From CAZTHK01 sp964613215 (GTDB taxonomy: Bacteria > Krumholzibacteriota > Krumholzibacteriia > Krumholzibacteriales > CAZTHK01), in NCBI GenBank assembly GCA_964613215.1, contig CAZTHK010000017.1, positions 11,560-75,559 on the forward strand: a stretch of DNA of 64,000 nt. Reading direction: 5' to 3'. A model generated the notes under the pieces. The model saw only the letters and a program-made list of their open reading frames with translations. It did not search any database and had not been told where the DNA came from. Shown here one piece after another: positions 1-8,517 of this stretch; within the stretch, counting starts at the first letter, position 1; every line of letters starts with the position of its first letter. The position numbers were made by a program, and so were the translations under genes.

Positions 1-255
1 TCCTATGTCCTTGAGGCGCTTAATGTTCCTGGTTGTGTCAGTTCTTAATTCGCCTTCTATCTTGTATTCTGCTTCGATGATATCCCTTATCTTAACCGAC
101 TGCTTTTCGGTCAGATCCTTCGTTTTGGTATCAAACGGAATATCTGCCTTCTCCAGTATCTTGCGGGCACTGGAACGACCTATCCCGTAGATATAGGTCA
201 GTGCAATCTCAATATGTTTACCATCCGGGATATCAACTCCGACCAATCGAGCCAC
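1..255 (-). CDS. rpsM: 30S ribosomal protein S13 (partial, C-terminus beyond window)
   Basis: S13 binds the head of the small subunit and contacts the P-site tRNA and the intersubunit bridges. The 85 visible codons begin VARLVGVDIP and contain the GIG turn (IYGIGRSSARKIL) of the helix-hairpin-helix core; the basic C-terminal tail lies outside the window. No ATG is available: the start is GTG at 255-253, set by a strong Shine-Dalgarno AAAGGAG at 263-269. It follows rpmJ as the first gene of the alpha-operon block. The identity is secure; only the left edge is cut. Confidence 0.95.
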   Translation of the reverse strand, partial: MARLVGVDIPDGKHIEIALTYIYGIGRSSARKILEKADIPFDTKTKDLTEKQSVKIRDIIEAEYKIEGELRTDTTRNIKRLKDIG

Positions 256-285
256 GGATCAACTCCTTTCATGTTACCTGATATA

Positions 286-399
286 TTATCCCTGGCGCTG
301 CTTGTGCTTGGGGTTCTGGCATATCACCCAGACCACTCCCTTGCGCCTGATAACCTTACAGTTCGTGCACATCTTCTTTACTGAACTCTTTACCTTCAT
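286..399 (-). CDS. rpmJ: 50S ribosomal protein L36
   Basis: A 37-residue protein, the usual size for L36, which binds 23S rRNA domain VI late in large-subunit assembly. The zinc ribbon is intact: Cys11, Cys14, Cys27 and His32. This is therefore the zinc-binding (C+) form. The sequence starts MKVKSSVKKM and ends KHKQRQG. It lies between infA and rpsM, the standard order infA-rpmJ-rpsM at the spc/alpha junction. Confidence 0.97.
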   Translation of the reverse strand: MKVKSSVKKMCTNCKVIRRKGVVWVICQNPKHKQRQG

Positions 400-482
400 T
401 TTTATTCACTCCCGATCCTTGCTGAACTCCCATCAGCAGAACAACCACACCCCGGAAATCATAATTTCCCGGGCGGCAGGTC

Positions 483-701
483 TTACTTATACCTGTACGT
501 AATCCTGCCCCTGGAAAGATCATAGGGACTCAATTCTAACGCCACCTTATCGCCGGGAAGAATACGAATAAAGTGCATCCTCATCTTGCCCGAAACATGA
601 GCCAGAACTACATGCTTGTTCTCCAGCTCAACCCTGAACATGGCGTTGGGCAAAGCCTCAATAACTGTACCTTCAACCGGTATTCCTTTTTGCTTTGCCA
701 T
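483..701 (-). CDS. infA: Translation initiation factor IF-1
   Basis: A single S1-like OB-fold protein of 72 residues, the standard length. IF-1 occupies the 30S A site during initiation and helps IF-2 and IF-3. Diagnostic stretches are VEGTVIEALPNAMFRVELEN, the HVSGKMRMHFIRILPGDKV core and the RGRITYRYK end. It sits 68 bp after map and before rpmJ, the common map-infA-rpmJ order. Confidence 0.97.
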   Translation of the reverse strand: MAKQKGIPVEGTVIEALPNAMFRVELENKHVVLAHVSGKMRMHFIRILPGDKVALELSPYDLSRGRITYRYK

Positions 702-769
702 CTGCTTTATCTTATCCTACCCTTCTTTCTTTTCCCTCCGGACGGCGGTATCCGGAAAAATTAAAAATT

Positions 770-1513
770 CTATCTGGTCATTATTGCCGGGCCGTTATCG
801 GTGACTGCCACGGTATCTTCAAAATGAGCGGAAAGCTTGCCATCCGCCGTAACATATGTCCATCTGTCTTCCAGAGTATAGACCTCGTAAGTTCCTTCAT
901 TAACCATCGGCTCGATAGCCAGCACCATACCCGCCCTGAGATCAACCCCCTCGCCGGGAGGGCCGAAGTTGGGAACCTGGGGTTCTTCATGCAGCATCTT
1001 GCCCACTCCATGGCCCACCAGAACCCGCACCACCTGATAACCGTTACTCTCGGCATGCTGCTGAATAGCGTGCGATATATCAAAAAGATGGTTGCCCACC
1101 CTGGCATTATCAATACCCCTGTTCAGGGCTTCCCGGGTAACTTTCAACAGCCTGTGCGCATTTTCACTTACCTCTCCCACCGGGTAACTTCTGCTGGCAT
1201 CGGCGTAATATTCGTCCTTGTGCAGGCCTATATCTATGGCTATGATATCTCCCTCCTTCAGCCTTGTGCGGCCGGGTATTCCGTGAACCACCTGGTCGTT
1301 GACCGAAGCACATATGGTGGCGGGAAATCCCTGATATCCCTTGAAGGCGGGGATAGCACCCGCCGACCTTATAAAATCCTCCGCCACCCTGTCCAACTCA
1401 CCCGTAGTGATACCGGGGCGAACCAGCTTCTCCACTTCCAGGAAACAGTTCCTCAAGATCTCACCGCTGCGTTTCATTTTTTCCAGCTCAGTTTCGGTTC
1501 TTAATGCTATCAT
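770..1513 (-). CDS. map: Methionine aminopeptidase, type I
   Basis: Removes the N-terminal methionine from nascent proteins as a cytosolic dinuclear metalloenzyme. All five metal ligands of the pita-bread fold can be seen: Asp in AIDIG, Asp in YYADAS, His in VGHGVGK, Glu in AIEPM and Glu in FEDTVAV. The 247 residues match short type Ia enzymes with no N-terminal extension. Its ATG overlaps the adk stop by four bases (ATGA), so the two are probably translationally coupled. The secY-adk-map-infA order is the classic spc-operon tail. Confidence 0.97.
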   Translation of the reverse strand: MIALRTETELEKMKRSGEILRNCFLEVEKLVRPGITTGELDRVAEDFIRSAGAIPAFKGYQGFPATICASVNDQVVHGIPGRTRLKEGDIIAIDIGLHKDEYYADASRSYPVGEVSENAHRLLKVTREALNRGIDNARVGNHLFDISHAIQQHAESNGYQVVRVLVGHGVGKMLHEEPQVPNFGPPGEGVDLRAGMVLAIEPMVNEGTYEVYTLEDRWTYVTADGKLSAHFEDTVAVTDNGPAIMTR

Positions 1514-2148
1514 TTCAATATGCCTGCGATTCTTGAAAATATCTCATCTATTTCACCGGAACCTTCTACCACATCCACTCCCTGCCGGTTACGGTAATAT
1601 TCAACTACCGGTGCTGTCTGCTCCTGGTAAACTTCCAGGCGCCTCCTGACCGTTTCCTCTCTGTCATCAGGTCTTTTGATTAATTCACCACCGCATTTTC
1701 TACAAATTTCTTCCGGTGATGGTTCCATATTATCCAGATTATATACCGCCCCGCATTCAGAGCAGACTCTTCTCTTGCCTAATCTTCTGACAATCACCTC
1801 CGGATCCACCTCTATAAGGATAACATGATCTATCTCTATCCCTTCCTCTTCCAGCATCTCCGACAGCCCCCCGGCCTGATCCAGGGTTCTGGGAAAACCA
1901 TCCAGTATCCATCCCTCTTCACCCGGCTTTCCTATCTCCTCCCTTATCATCTCCAGCATCAGATGATCGGGGACCAGTTCCCCCCTGTCCATGTATCCCT
2001 TTGCCTTATCACCCAGCGGGGTGTTATTCTTCACCGCCTCCCGCAGGATATCACCGGTGGAGAGGTGCCTTATTCCGAATTCATCTGCTATCCGGTTCGC
2101 CTGTGTTCCCTTACCCGATCCGGGAGGTCCTAATATAATTATATTCAT
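1510..2148 (-). CDS. adk: Adenylate kinase with zinc-type LID
   Basis: Interconverts AMP and ATP with two ADP. The P-loop GPPGSGKGTQ is at residues 7-16, followed by the AMP-binding helix and the DGFPRT motif. The LID domain carries two Cys pairs (CSECG and CRKCGG), so it is the zinc-stabilised long form found in Gram-positives and many candidate phyla rather than the E. coli hydrogen-bonded type. It is 212 residues long and lies between secY and map. Confidence 0.97.
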   Translation of the reverse strand: MNIIILGPPGSGKGTQANRIADEFGIRHLSTGDILREAVKNNTPLGDKAKGYMDRGELVPDHLMLEMIREEIGKPGEEGWILDGFPRTLDQAGGLSEMLEEEGIEIDHVILIEVDPEVIVRRLGKRRVCSECGAVYNLDNMEPSPEEICRKCGGELIKRPDDREETVRRRLEVYQEQTAPVVEYYRNRQGVDVVEGSGEIDEIFSRIAGILK

Positions 2149-2172
2149 ATCTTTCTCACCTTCTCCTGCTTA

Positions 2173-3480
2173 TCAGCGCCGTCCTCTCAGTTTCCCCTTC
2201 TTCATGAATCCGTCGTAATGCCTCATCAACAGGTGAGTCTCTATCTGCTGAAGGGTGTCCAGCATAACACCCACCGTAATCAGCAGGCCGGTGCCTCCGA
2301 ACCTGAAGGGCAGGCCTCCCTTGGAGATCATAATATCAGGCAGAATAGCTATGAAAGCCAGGAATATCGCCCCCGGAAGGGTTACCCTGGTCAGAACCTT
2401 GTCTATATAGTCACTGGTCCTCTTGCCCGGCCTTATTCCGGGGATGAATCCGCCGTACTTGCGCATATTCTCCGCCAGATCAGCGGGATTCAGAATAATA
2501 GCGGTATAAAAATAAGTAAAAAATACGATTATCAATGCATACAGAGTGGTGTAGAGCAATTCACCCGGCCTGAGATACAGCTGTATTGCGGAGAGGAATG
2601 TATTCTGTCCGAAGAATGAAACTATGGTACTGGGAAACATTATTATGGACTGGGCGAATATGATGGGGATAACACCGGCGGTGTTAACCCGCAGGGGGAT
2701 ATACTGGGACCGTCCACCGTAAACCTTCCTCCCTACAATCCTCTTGGCATACTGTACCGGAATCCTTCTCTGTCCCCTTGTTATCATGATAACCCCGGCA
2801 ACCACCACTACCATGATTACCAGCAGAAATATCAACCTGAAGGGAGTAATGTTTCCCAGCTTCAGGGCCCGCCAGGTGTTGAGGGTATAGCCGGGGTAAC
2901 GGGCCAGAATACCGGCCATAATGATCAGTGAGATCCCGTTTCCGATTCCACGCTCCGAAATCTGCTCGCCCATCCACATGACGAATATGGTCCCCGAAGT
3001 CAGAGTAATCATGGTGATAAGTTTGAAATGCAAACCTCCTACTACTACCACCGGGACACCGCCAGGCTGCATATTCTCCAGGAAAATGGCAATTCCGATG
3101 GACTGAACCAGCGCCAGCAGCACCGTACCATAGCGGGTATACTGGGTAATTTTCTTTCTTCCCTCTTCTCCCTCCTTGGCCAGTTTTTCGAAGTAGGGAA
3201 CCACTGCCTGAAGGAGCTGAAGAATAATGGAAGCACTGATATAGGGCATGATACCCAGAGCGAATATGGTGGCCCGGCTCAGATTACCGCCGGCAAAAAG
3301 GTCATACAGGGCAAAGATGGTACCCTTCTGACTCTCGAAGAAAGCCTTCAGAGCGACCGGGTTAACACCGGGGGTGGTTATATGTCCGCCAATCCTGTAG
3401 ACCACCAGCAACCCGATGGTGAACAGAATCCGCCTCTTCAACTCCGGTATGCTGAATATGTCCTGGAACTTCTTAAACAT
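2173..3480 (-). CDS. secY: Preprotein translocase channel subunit SecY
   Basis: The ten-helix channel of the Sec translocon, 435 residues long. The N-terminal part (LKRRILFTIGLLVVYRIGGH), the plug region and the cytoplasmic C5 loop near the end of the protein are recognisable. Its ATG overlaps the stop of rplO (TAATG), which suggests coupled translation. Its partner secE is encoded in the same megacluster at 29.5 kb. SecG is not in the window. Confidence 0.97.
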   Translation of the reverse strand: MFKKFQDIFSIPELKRRILFTIGLLVVYRIGGHITTPGVNPVALKAFFESQKGTIFALYDLFAGGNLSRATIFALGIMPYISASIILQLLQAVVPYFEKLAKEGEEGRKKITQYTRYGTVLLALVQSIGIAIFLENMQPGGVPVVVVGGLHFKLITMITLTSGTIFVMWMGEQISERGIGNGISLIIMAGILARYPGYTLNTWRALKLGNITPFRLIFLLVIMVVVVAGVIMITRGQRRIPVQYAKRIVGRKVYGGRSQYIPLRVNTAGVIPIIFAQSIIMFPSTIVSFFGQNTFLSAIQLYLRPGELLYTTLYALIIVFFTYFYTAIILNPADLAENMRKYGGFIPGIRPGKRTSDYIDKVLTRVTLPGAIFLAFIAILPDIMISKGGLPFRFGGTGLLITVGVMLDTLQQIETHLLMRHYDGFMKKGKLRGRR

Positions 3481-4169
3481 TAACCATTCTCCTGATCGCT
3501 TGGCGGCCCTTCGGATTTATCCCGGCTCTCCTTCTTTTCTTCATCTTCCTTCTCTTTTGCAGTGCTCTCCCCGGCCTTCTCATTCTTATTCACCTTATCC
3601 TCTTCCGAATCTCCACCCTCCGGGGTAGCTGCGGCTTCCTGTTTCTCCACCTTCTTATCTTTTCCTGCCACTCCGGTTTTCTTCCTCTTTCTGGCCCACT
3701 CCGGCCGTTTTCCTCTGGGCTTTTCCCCGCCCATGATAGTAACCGACCCACCTGCTTCACTTATGGCCTTCCTGGCGGACCCGCTCACTGCATCCACCTC
3801 CAGCTCCAGGGCAATGCTTATTTCTCCGTCACCCAGAATCTTAACCGGGCGGGAAACCTTCTCTATCAAACCTTTCTCCCGGAGAGTCAGGCGATTCACC
3901 CTCTCTCCCTTTTCGAATCTGTCCAGATCGCCTATATTCACAACCTGGTAAGTTGCCCTGAACTTGTTGCTAAACCCTCTCTTGGGCAAACGCCTCTGCA
4001 GCGGCATCTGTCCCCCCTCAAACCAGGGAGGCACACCTCCGCCCGACCGGCAGTTCTGCCCCTTGCTCCCCTTACCGGCGGTCTTGCCCCGACCGGAACC
4101 TACACCCCGGCCCAGGCGCTTTTTCCTCTTAACCGCTCCGGGGGGCGGGCTTATTTCGTTTAACTTCAT
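3480..4169 (-). CDS. rplO: 50S ribosomal protein L15 with long charged C-terminal tail
   Basis: Residues 1-150 are ordinary L15, from MKLNEISPPP through the Gly/Arg-rich GRGVGSGRGKTAGKGSKGQ segment to the globular domain ending ITIMGGEK-like. L15 binds 23S rRNA and is an assembly protein. Beyond the family's usual end (about 146 residues) this one continues for some 79 residues of Lys, Glu, Asp and Ser with almost no hydrophobics. I chose ATG 4169 over an upstream in-frame start at 4268 because it gives the conserved N-terminus and has a good ribosome site (GGGAGTT). The tail is probably disordered. Confidence 0.93.
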   Translation of the reverse strand: MKLNEISPPPGAVKRKKRLGRGVGSGRGKTAGKGSKGQNCRSGGGVPPWFEGGQMPLQRRLPKRGFSNKFRATYQVVNIGDLDRFEKGERVNRLTLREKGLIEKVSRPVKILGDGEISIALELEVDAVSGSARKAISEAGGSVTIMGGEKPRGKRPEWARKRKKTGVAGKDKKVEKQEAAATPEGGDSEEDKVNKNEKAGESTAKEKEDEEKKESRDKSEGPPSDQENG

Positions 4170-4230
4170 CTCTGTCAACTCCCTCGCACTCGAATTAAAG
4201 CAAATATTATAAAAAACTGGCTCCCCGGGC

Positions 4231-4503
4231 TTAACCCTCCTGATCCGTCTTCGAAGCAGAGCCCTCATCCAGTACGGTGAATCCAGCTCCCACTGGAGAT
4301 GAAGAGGGGATATCCTTCTCGTCTATCTCCTCCCATTCCACCAGATGCTCCACATTCTTTACCATTCCCCTGATCAAGGGGTTGTCCTCCTTGTACAGAA
4401 GCCGGTAGTTTCTTCGAAATCCCAGCGCTCTCATACATAGCTTGTGTTTCTTCTGTGAGCCTATTATGCTCTTTACCTGTCTAATCCTGAGTTTTTTGGC
4501 CAT
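4231..4503 (-). CDS. rpmD: 50S ribosomal protein L30
   Basis: The first 60 residues match bacterial L30 (LRIRQVKSIIGSQKKHKLCMRALGFRR, then the NPLIRGMVKNVEHLVEW helix). The protein runs on to 90 residues with a polar tail rich in Ser, Asp and Glu, which is long for the family. It stands between rpsE and rplO as expected for the spc operon. Confidence 0.95.
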   Translation of the reverse strand: MAKKLRIRQVKSIIGSQKKHKLCMRALGFRRNYRLLYKEDNPLIRGMVKNVEHLVEWEEIDEKDIPSSSPVGAGFTVLDEGSASKTDQEG

Positions 4504-4541
4504 AAAACTTCCTCAATGGTATAAAGCTGTTTGCCGGATCC

Positions 4542-5144
4542 CTATCCGGTCTCACGCTTGCCGGACTCTTTCCCCTCAGGAGAATCCTGCTCCTGCTCTT
4601 TCAATCCAAAAAGTTCTCTAACTGTAATACCTCTTCTCCTGGCTACATCTTTGGCAGTCTTGAGCCTGTTCAGACCCTCCATGGTTGCCTTCACATTATT
4701 GTGGGGATTATTGGAGCCCAGTGATTTGGTCAGAATATCCTGAACCCCTGCTACCTCCAGGACGGAACGAATGCCCCCCCCGGCTATTACCCCCGTTCCG
4801 GGCGCGGCCGGTTTCAACAGAACCCTGGCTGCTCCAAAACGCCCCACCATCCTATAAGGGATAGTTCCCTTGACCATGGGCACTCTTATCATATCCTTCT
4901 TGGCTGCCTCGCTGGCCTTGCGGATGGCGTCGGAAATCTCATTGGCTTTACCCAGTCCGATTCCTACCTTTCCCATTCCGTCACCTACCGCTACCAGAGC
5001 ATTAAAGCCAAACTTCCTTCCGCCTTTCACCACCTTGGCAACACGATTGATGTGGATGGTCTGCTCCAGATACTCCGAAGATTTGTCATCTCCTCTTCTC
5101 TTATCCATCCTGCGACCTGTCTTTTTTCTTTCTCTCTCAGCCAA
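4542..5144 (-). CDS. rpsE: 30S ribosomal protein S5
   Basis: Binds 16S rRNA near the mRNA entry site and takes part in decoding fidelity. The double-stranded RNA-binding N-terminal domain (TIHINRVAKVVKGGRKFGFNALV) and the C-terminal domain with GGGIRSVLEVAGVQDILTKSLGSNN are both clear. It has 200 residues, slightly longer than the usual 165-175 because of charged residues at both ends (MAERERKKTGRRMDKRRGDD and a Glu/Gln-rich tail). Confidence 0.97.
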   Translation of the reverse strand: MAERERKKTGRRMDKRRGDDKSSEYLEQTIHINRVAKVVKGGRKFGFNALVAVGDGMGKVGIGLGKANEISDAIRKASEAAKKDMIRVPMVKGTIPYRMVGRFGAARVLLKPAAPGTGVIAGGGIRSVLEVAGVQDILTKSLGSNNPHNNVKATMEGLNRLKTAKDVARRRGITVRELFGLKEQEQDSPEGKESGKRETG

Positions 5145-5168
5145 CTAAAACCCCCGTGAGTGGAGAAC

Positions 5169-5564
5169 CTAAAATTTTAATCCTTCTTTTCTGGCAGCAT
5201 CAGCAAGTGCCGCCACTCTTCCATGATAACTGTATCCATTGCGGTCGAATACCACTCGCTCGATTCCCTGCTGCAGAGCCTTTTCAGCTATCATCTTCCC
5301 TGCCGCCTCTGAACGGCGCATCTTTATGCTCTTCTTTCCCTTCTTCTCCTGGCCGGAAGGTTTTTCCTCCGGCAGGTCCAGATTAACACTGGATGAAGAA
5401 ACCAGGGTATTCCCCGCCATATCGTCGATTATCTGAGCATATATCTGATTGAGGCTCCGGTATACCACCATTCTGGGCCGTTCAGCAGTCCCCATAACTT
5501 TCCTGCGTACCCTCTTGTGCCGGTATCTCCTGGCCTCTCTCTTCTTCTTGCTTATGTCGCTCAC
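5169..5564 (-). CDS. rplR: 50S ribosomal protein L18
   Basis: The 5S rRNA-binding protein of the central protuberance. The basic N-terminus (KKKREARRYRHKRVRRKVMG), the RPRMVVYRSLNQIYAQIIDD strand and the FDRNGYSYHGRVAALADAAR signature identify it. At 131 residues it is about 12 longer than typical; the extra length is a lysine-rich insertion after the VNLDL strand (roughly residues 64-82). It lies between rplF and rpsE. Confidence 0.96.
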   Translation of the reverse strand: MSDISKKKREARRYRHKRVRRKVMGTAERPRMVVYRSLNQIYAQIIDDMAGNTLVSSSSVNLDLPEEKPSGQEKKGKKSIKMRRSEAAGKMIAEKALQQGIERVVFDRNGYSYHGRVAALADAARKEGLKF

Positions 5565-5635
5565 TTTTCCATTCGCTCCTTTTAATACCTTCTGTCATCA
5601 CACCACTATCTGACTTGCTTTCCTCAAACAGCGGC

Positions 5636-6184
5636 TTAGAAACCACTGCCCACCGCTGCCTTACCGGCCTTCTTCCTCACATACTCGTCTACGTATCTTA
5701 TCCCCTTGCCCTTGTATGGTTCGGGCGGACGGAAAGCCCTCACATTGGCAGCCACCTGCCCCACCTTCTGCTTATCTATTCCCATTATCTTGATCTTCTT
5801 GGGGTCGGGCACCTCTATATCAACCCCTTCAAGCGGCTGATAATTAACCGGATGAGAATAGCCCAGGTTAAGCAACAGGGTCTTACCCTTCATCTCGGCC
5901 CTGTACTCTACTCCCTGGATCTCCAGATCTATGGTAAACCCCTCGCTGACACCATGAACCATATTGGCTATCAGCGACCTGGTGGTGCCATGCAGTGACC
6001 GGTGGGCCTTGGAATCCGATGGACGCTGCACCTTGATACTATCGTCTTCCACTTTAACCGTCATCTCAGGATGAAATTGATATTCCAGTTCACCCCTGGG
6101 GCCGGATACCCTTATCAGGTTCCCCTTAATCTCCGCCTTAACCCCGTCCTTGAGAGGCACCGGATTCTTGCCAACCCTTGACAT
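5636..6184 (-). CDS. rplF: 50S ribosomal protein L6
   Basis: Binds 23S rRNA near the sarcin-ricin loop at the factor-binding site. It begins MSRVGKNPVPL and ends with the conserved VGQVAANVRAFRPPEPYKGKG and GIRYVDEYVRKKAGKA block. The 182 residues contain two repeated alpha/beta domains, as usual. It sits between rpsH and rplR in the spc operon. Confidence 0.97.
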   Translation of the reverse strand: MSRVGKNPVPLKDGVKAEIKGNLIRVSGPRGELEYQFHPEMTVKVEDDSIKVQRPSDSKAHRSLHGTTRSLIANMVHGVSEGFTIDLEIQGVEYRAEMKGKTLLLNLGYSHPVNYQPLEGVDIEVPDPKKIKIMGIDKQKVGQVAANVRAFRPPEPYKGKGIRYVDEYVRKKAGKAAVGSGF

Positions 6185-6228
6185 ATCGACTCAAACCTCC
6201 ATAATCAGCCGGAACACTCCGAAAATTG

Positions 6229-6624
6229 TTACCATATATGACACAATACTTCCCCACCTATTCCCTCCACCCTGCATTCCTTGTCCGTTAATAATCCCCG
6301 GGAGGTAGAAATTATAGCTGTTCCATAACCTCCCATTACCCTGGGTATATTCTCCTTGTCCACATAAACCCGCCTGCTGGGTTTGCTTATTCTTATCATC
6401 TTCTCGATGGCACAATTATCCTGCCCGTCATACTTGATATATATTCTCAATTTTCCCTGCAGATCATCCCTGATGGCCTTAACATCTCTAACATAGCCAT
6501 TCTCCAGGAGTATTCGGGCAATATGTGCTTTCACCTTGGAAGCGGGAACCTCCGCATAATCCATTCTGGCGGTAATAGCATTTCTTATCCTGGTTAACAT
6601 ATCTGCAATGGGATCTGTCATCAT
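6229..6624 (-). CDS. rpsH: 30S ribosomal protein S8
   Basis: A central 16S rRNA-binding protein and, in E. coli, the translational repressor of the spc operon. It begins MMTDPIADMLTRIRNA and ends with the RNA-binding GIGGEVLCHIW block, which matches the family's conserved IGGEVL-C-V/I-W end. It has 131 residues, the standard length. Confidence 0.97.
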   Translation of the reverse strand: MMTDPIADMLTRIRNAITARMDYAEVPASKVKAHIARILLENGYVRDVKAIRDDLQGKLRIYIKYDGQDNCAIEKMIRISKPSRRVYVDKENIPRVMGGYGTAIISTSRGLLTDKECRVEGIGGEVLCHIW

Positions 6625-6661
6625 ATCGCATCCACCTTATGTTTTATAATCTTTGCTTTCC

Positions 6662-6847
6662 CTACCAACTTGCTTTTACCACTCCCGGAATCTTGCCCTT
6701 CAGAGCAAGCTCCCGGAAACAAATTCTACAAATTCCAAATCTGCGGATATAGCCCCTGGCTCTGCCACAACGGCTACACCTGTTATACTCTCTTACCTCG
6801 AATTTCTGTTCTCTTTTAGCTTTGGCTATCAAACTCTTTCTCGCCAC
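6662..6847 (-). CDS. rpsN: 30S ribosomal protein S14, zinc-binding type (type Z)
   Basis: The 61-residue short S14 with an intact zinc ribbon: CSRCG near residue 24 and CRICF near residue 40 supply four cysteines. It begins MARKSLIAKAKR and ends KIPGVVKASW, the hallmark S14 C-terminus. The zinc form, in place of the ~100-residue zinc-free form, matches the zinc-type L36 and L31 also encoded here. It lies between rplE and rpsH. Confidence 0.97.
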   Translation of the reverse strand: MARKSLIAKAKREQKFEVREYNRCSRCGRARGYIRRFGICRICFRELALKGKIPGVVKASW

Positions 6848-6863
6848 TGCTATTCTCCTTAAT

Positions 6864-7436
6864 CTAACCTCTCTTCAATGGCATTCCCAGAAGTAACAAT
6901 AATTCACGGGCCTCCTCATCAGTTTCGGCGGTGGTAACAATGGTTATGTCCATCCCCATCACCTTGATGATATCGTCATAATCGATCTCGGGGAATATAA
7001 TATGTTCCTCTACTCCAAAGTTATAATTTCCATCCCCGTCGAAGCCGTTGGTAGGCAATCCCCGGAAATCTCTTATCCGGGGAACGGCCACATTGACCAG
7101 CCTGTCAAAAAACTCGTACATTCTCTGCTGCCTCAGGGTCACCATGCATCCAACCGGTACACCGGCCCTGAGATTGAAAGCGGCGATAGACTTACGGGAG
7201 CGGGTAATCCTGGGAGCCTGCCCGGTTATCATGGCCAGCCCTTCCCTGGCCGACTCTATCACCTTGGGGTCCTCGGTGGCCTCTCCCAGCCCCATATTCA
7301 GCACTATCTTGGCCAGACGCGGCACCTCCATAACATTCTTGTATCCGAACTTCTTGCTTAACTCAGGTACTGCCTTTTCTTTGTATAACCGATTTATGTT
7401 GGGTTTTTCCGTTTTCTCGATCATCTCTTTCACCAT
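6864..7436 (-). CDS. rplE: 50S ribosomal protein L5
   Basis: Binds 5S rRNA with L18 and forms bridge B1b with S13. Clear signatures include the VPRLAKIVLNMGLGEA stretch, TRSRKSIAAFNLRAGVPVGC and the end IVTTAETDEEARELLLLLGMPL. It is 190 residues long, about ten more than usual because of an N-terminal stretch (MVKEMIEKTEKPN). Confidence 0.97.
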   Translation of the reverse strand: MVKEMIEKTEKPNINRLYKEKAVPELSKKFGYKNVMEVPRLAKIVLNMGLGEATEDPKVIESAREGLAMITGQAPRITRSRKSIAAFNLRAGVPVGCMVTLRQQRMYEFFDRLVNVAVPRIRDFRGLPTNGFDGDGNYNFGVEEHIIFPEIDYDDIIKVMGMDITIVTTAETDEEARELLLLLGMPLKRG

Positions 7437-7472
7437 TTGCCCAATCCTGAATTATCCTTCCAGTATCCGGAT

Positions 7473-7793
7473 TTATTCTTCATCGCTCAACATCTCATTG
7501 CATTTTTTGCACTTACGGATTTTGCGCCCATCCGCCAGTTCACCTACAGCGACCTTGGTCAACTGTCCGCATTTGGGGCATACCAGTCTTACATTGGAGG
7601 CATCGATGGGAGCTTCCATCTCGATTATTCCTCCCTGGTCCTGCTGGCTCTCGGCCCGCTTATGCTTCTTTATCATATTTGCCTTCTCCACAATTACCCG
7701 GTTGGCGCTGGGGTATACTTTGAGAACCTTCCCCTCCACACCCCGGTAATTGCCCGACATAACTCTCACCGTATCGTTCTTCTTAATCTTCAT
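7473..7793 (-). CDS. rplX: 50S ribosomal protein L24
   Basis: An assembly-initiator protein of the large subunit. The N-terminal KOW motif (KIKKNDTVRVMSGNYRGVEG) and the VEKANMIKKHKR segment are typical. The C-terminal half contains CPKCGQ and CKKCNE, two Cys pairs forming a zinc ribbon, as in many non-proteobacterial L24s. It has 106 residues and lies between rplN and rplE. Confidence 0.97.
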   Translation of the reverse strand: MKIKKNDTVRVMSGNYRGVEGKVLKVYPSANRVIVEKANMIKKHKRAESQQDQGGIIEMEAPIDASNVRLVCPKCGQLTKVAVGELADGRKIRKCKKCNEMLSDEE

Positions 7794-7811
7794 TGCTCTC
7801 TTTCAGTACTC

Positions 7812-8180
7812 CTATATCACCTCGGGTGCCAGAGACACTATCCTCATAAACTTCTTCTCTCTGAGCTCCCTGGCTACCGGCCCGAATATTCTGGTTCCCA
7901 CCGGCTCCTTCTGTTCATTAATTATCACTGCTGCATTCTGATCGAATCTGATATAACTTCCGTCATTCCTCCCTATCTCCTTGCTGGTACGAACGATAAC
8001 ACATTTGACAATCTGTCCCTTTTTTATCTCGCTACCCGGTATGGCAACCTTCACCGAAGCGCTGATAATGTCACCAATGGAAGCGTAGCGCCTCCTCGAT
8101 CCTCCCAACACCTTGATACATCTTACTTTTTTAGCCCCCGAATTGTCGGCGACGATAAGATTTGTCTGCATCTTGATCAT
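7812..8180 (-). CDS. rplN: 50S ribosomal protein L14
   Basis: A five-stranded barrel protein at the subunit interface that takes part in bridges B5 and B8. The 122-residue sequence begins MIKMQTNLIVADNSGAKKVRCIKVLGGS and ends REKKFMRIVSLAPEVI, matching the family along its whole length. It is followed closely by rplX and preceded by rpsQ. Confidence 0.98.
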   Translation of the reverse strand: MIKMQTNLIVADNSGAKKVRCIKVLGGSRRRYASIGDIISASVKVAIPGSEIKKGQIVKCVIVRTSKEIGRNDGSYIRFDQNAAVIINEQKEPVGTRIFGPVARELREKKFMRIVSLAPEVI

Positions 8181-8192
8181 GGTAGTCTGCTC

Positions 8193-8450
8193 CTACTGTG
8201 CCCTCTCCAGGATTTCAGAAACTCGCCATCGCTTTAGTTTACTCAGCGGCCTGGTGGAAATTACCTCTACCTTATCCCCGATTCTACAGTCATTAGACGC
8301 ATCGTGGGCGTATATCTTGGAGGTCTTTTTCAGTATCTTCTTGTATTTCTCATGCTGTATGGTGCGCTCCACTGAAACCACCACGGTCTTATCCATCTTA
8401 TTGCCTATTACTTTTCCAAACAGAGTCTTTCTCGAAATCTTTCGATTCAT
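8193..8450 (-). CDS. rpsQ: 30S ribosomal protein S17
   Basis: An OB-fold primary 16S rRNA-binding protein. It shows KTLFGKVIGNKMDKTVVVSVER, the Y(K)KILKKTSKIYAHD block and the CRIGDKVEVISTRPLSKLKRWRVSEIL C-terminus. It has 85 residues, the standard length. An unusual 93-bp gap with a potential hairpin separates it from rpmC, although most neighbours in this block are under 40 bp apart. Confidence 0.97.
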   Translation of the reverse strand: MNRKISRKTLFGKVIGNKMDKTVVVSVERTIQHEKYKKILKKTSKIYAHDASNDCRIGDKVEVISTRPLSKLKRWRVSEILERAQ

Positions 8451-8484
8451 TATTTCTCCTCGTCCATTCTTCTCAACCCCCCAG

Positions 8485-8517
8485 GTGAGCGTTCACCCCC
8501 CAGGGCCAACCGCTCAC
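8485..8517 (-). other. Potential hairpin in the rpmC-rpsQ gap
   Basis: Inverted repeat GTGAGCG (8485-8491) and CGCTCAC (8511-8517) around a G/C-rich 19-nt loop, in the 93-bp gap between rpmC and rpsQ. No U tract follows it on the minus strand, so it is not a simple terminator. It could be an RNA processing or translational control element; its function is unknown. Confidence 0.4.

Noticed and set aside
695..1504. Plus-strand open frame of 269 codons over map
   Set aside because: It lies antisense to a complete, conserved methionine aminopeptidase gene and shows no family features.
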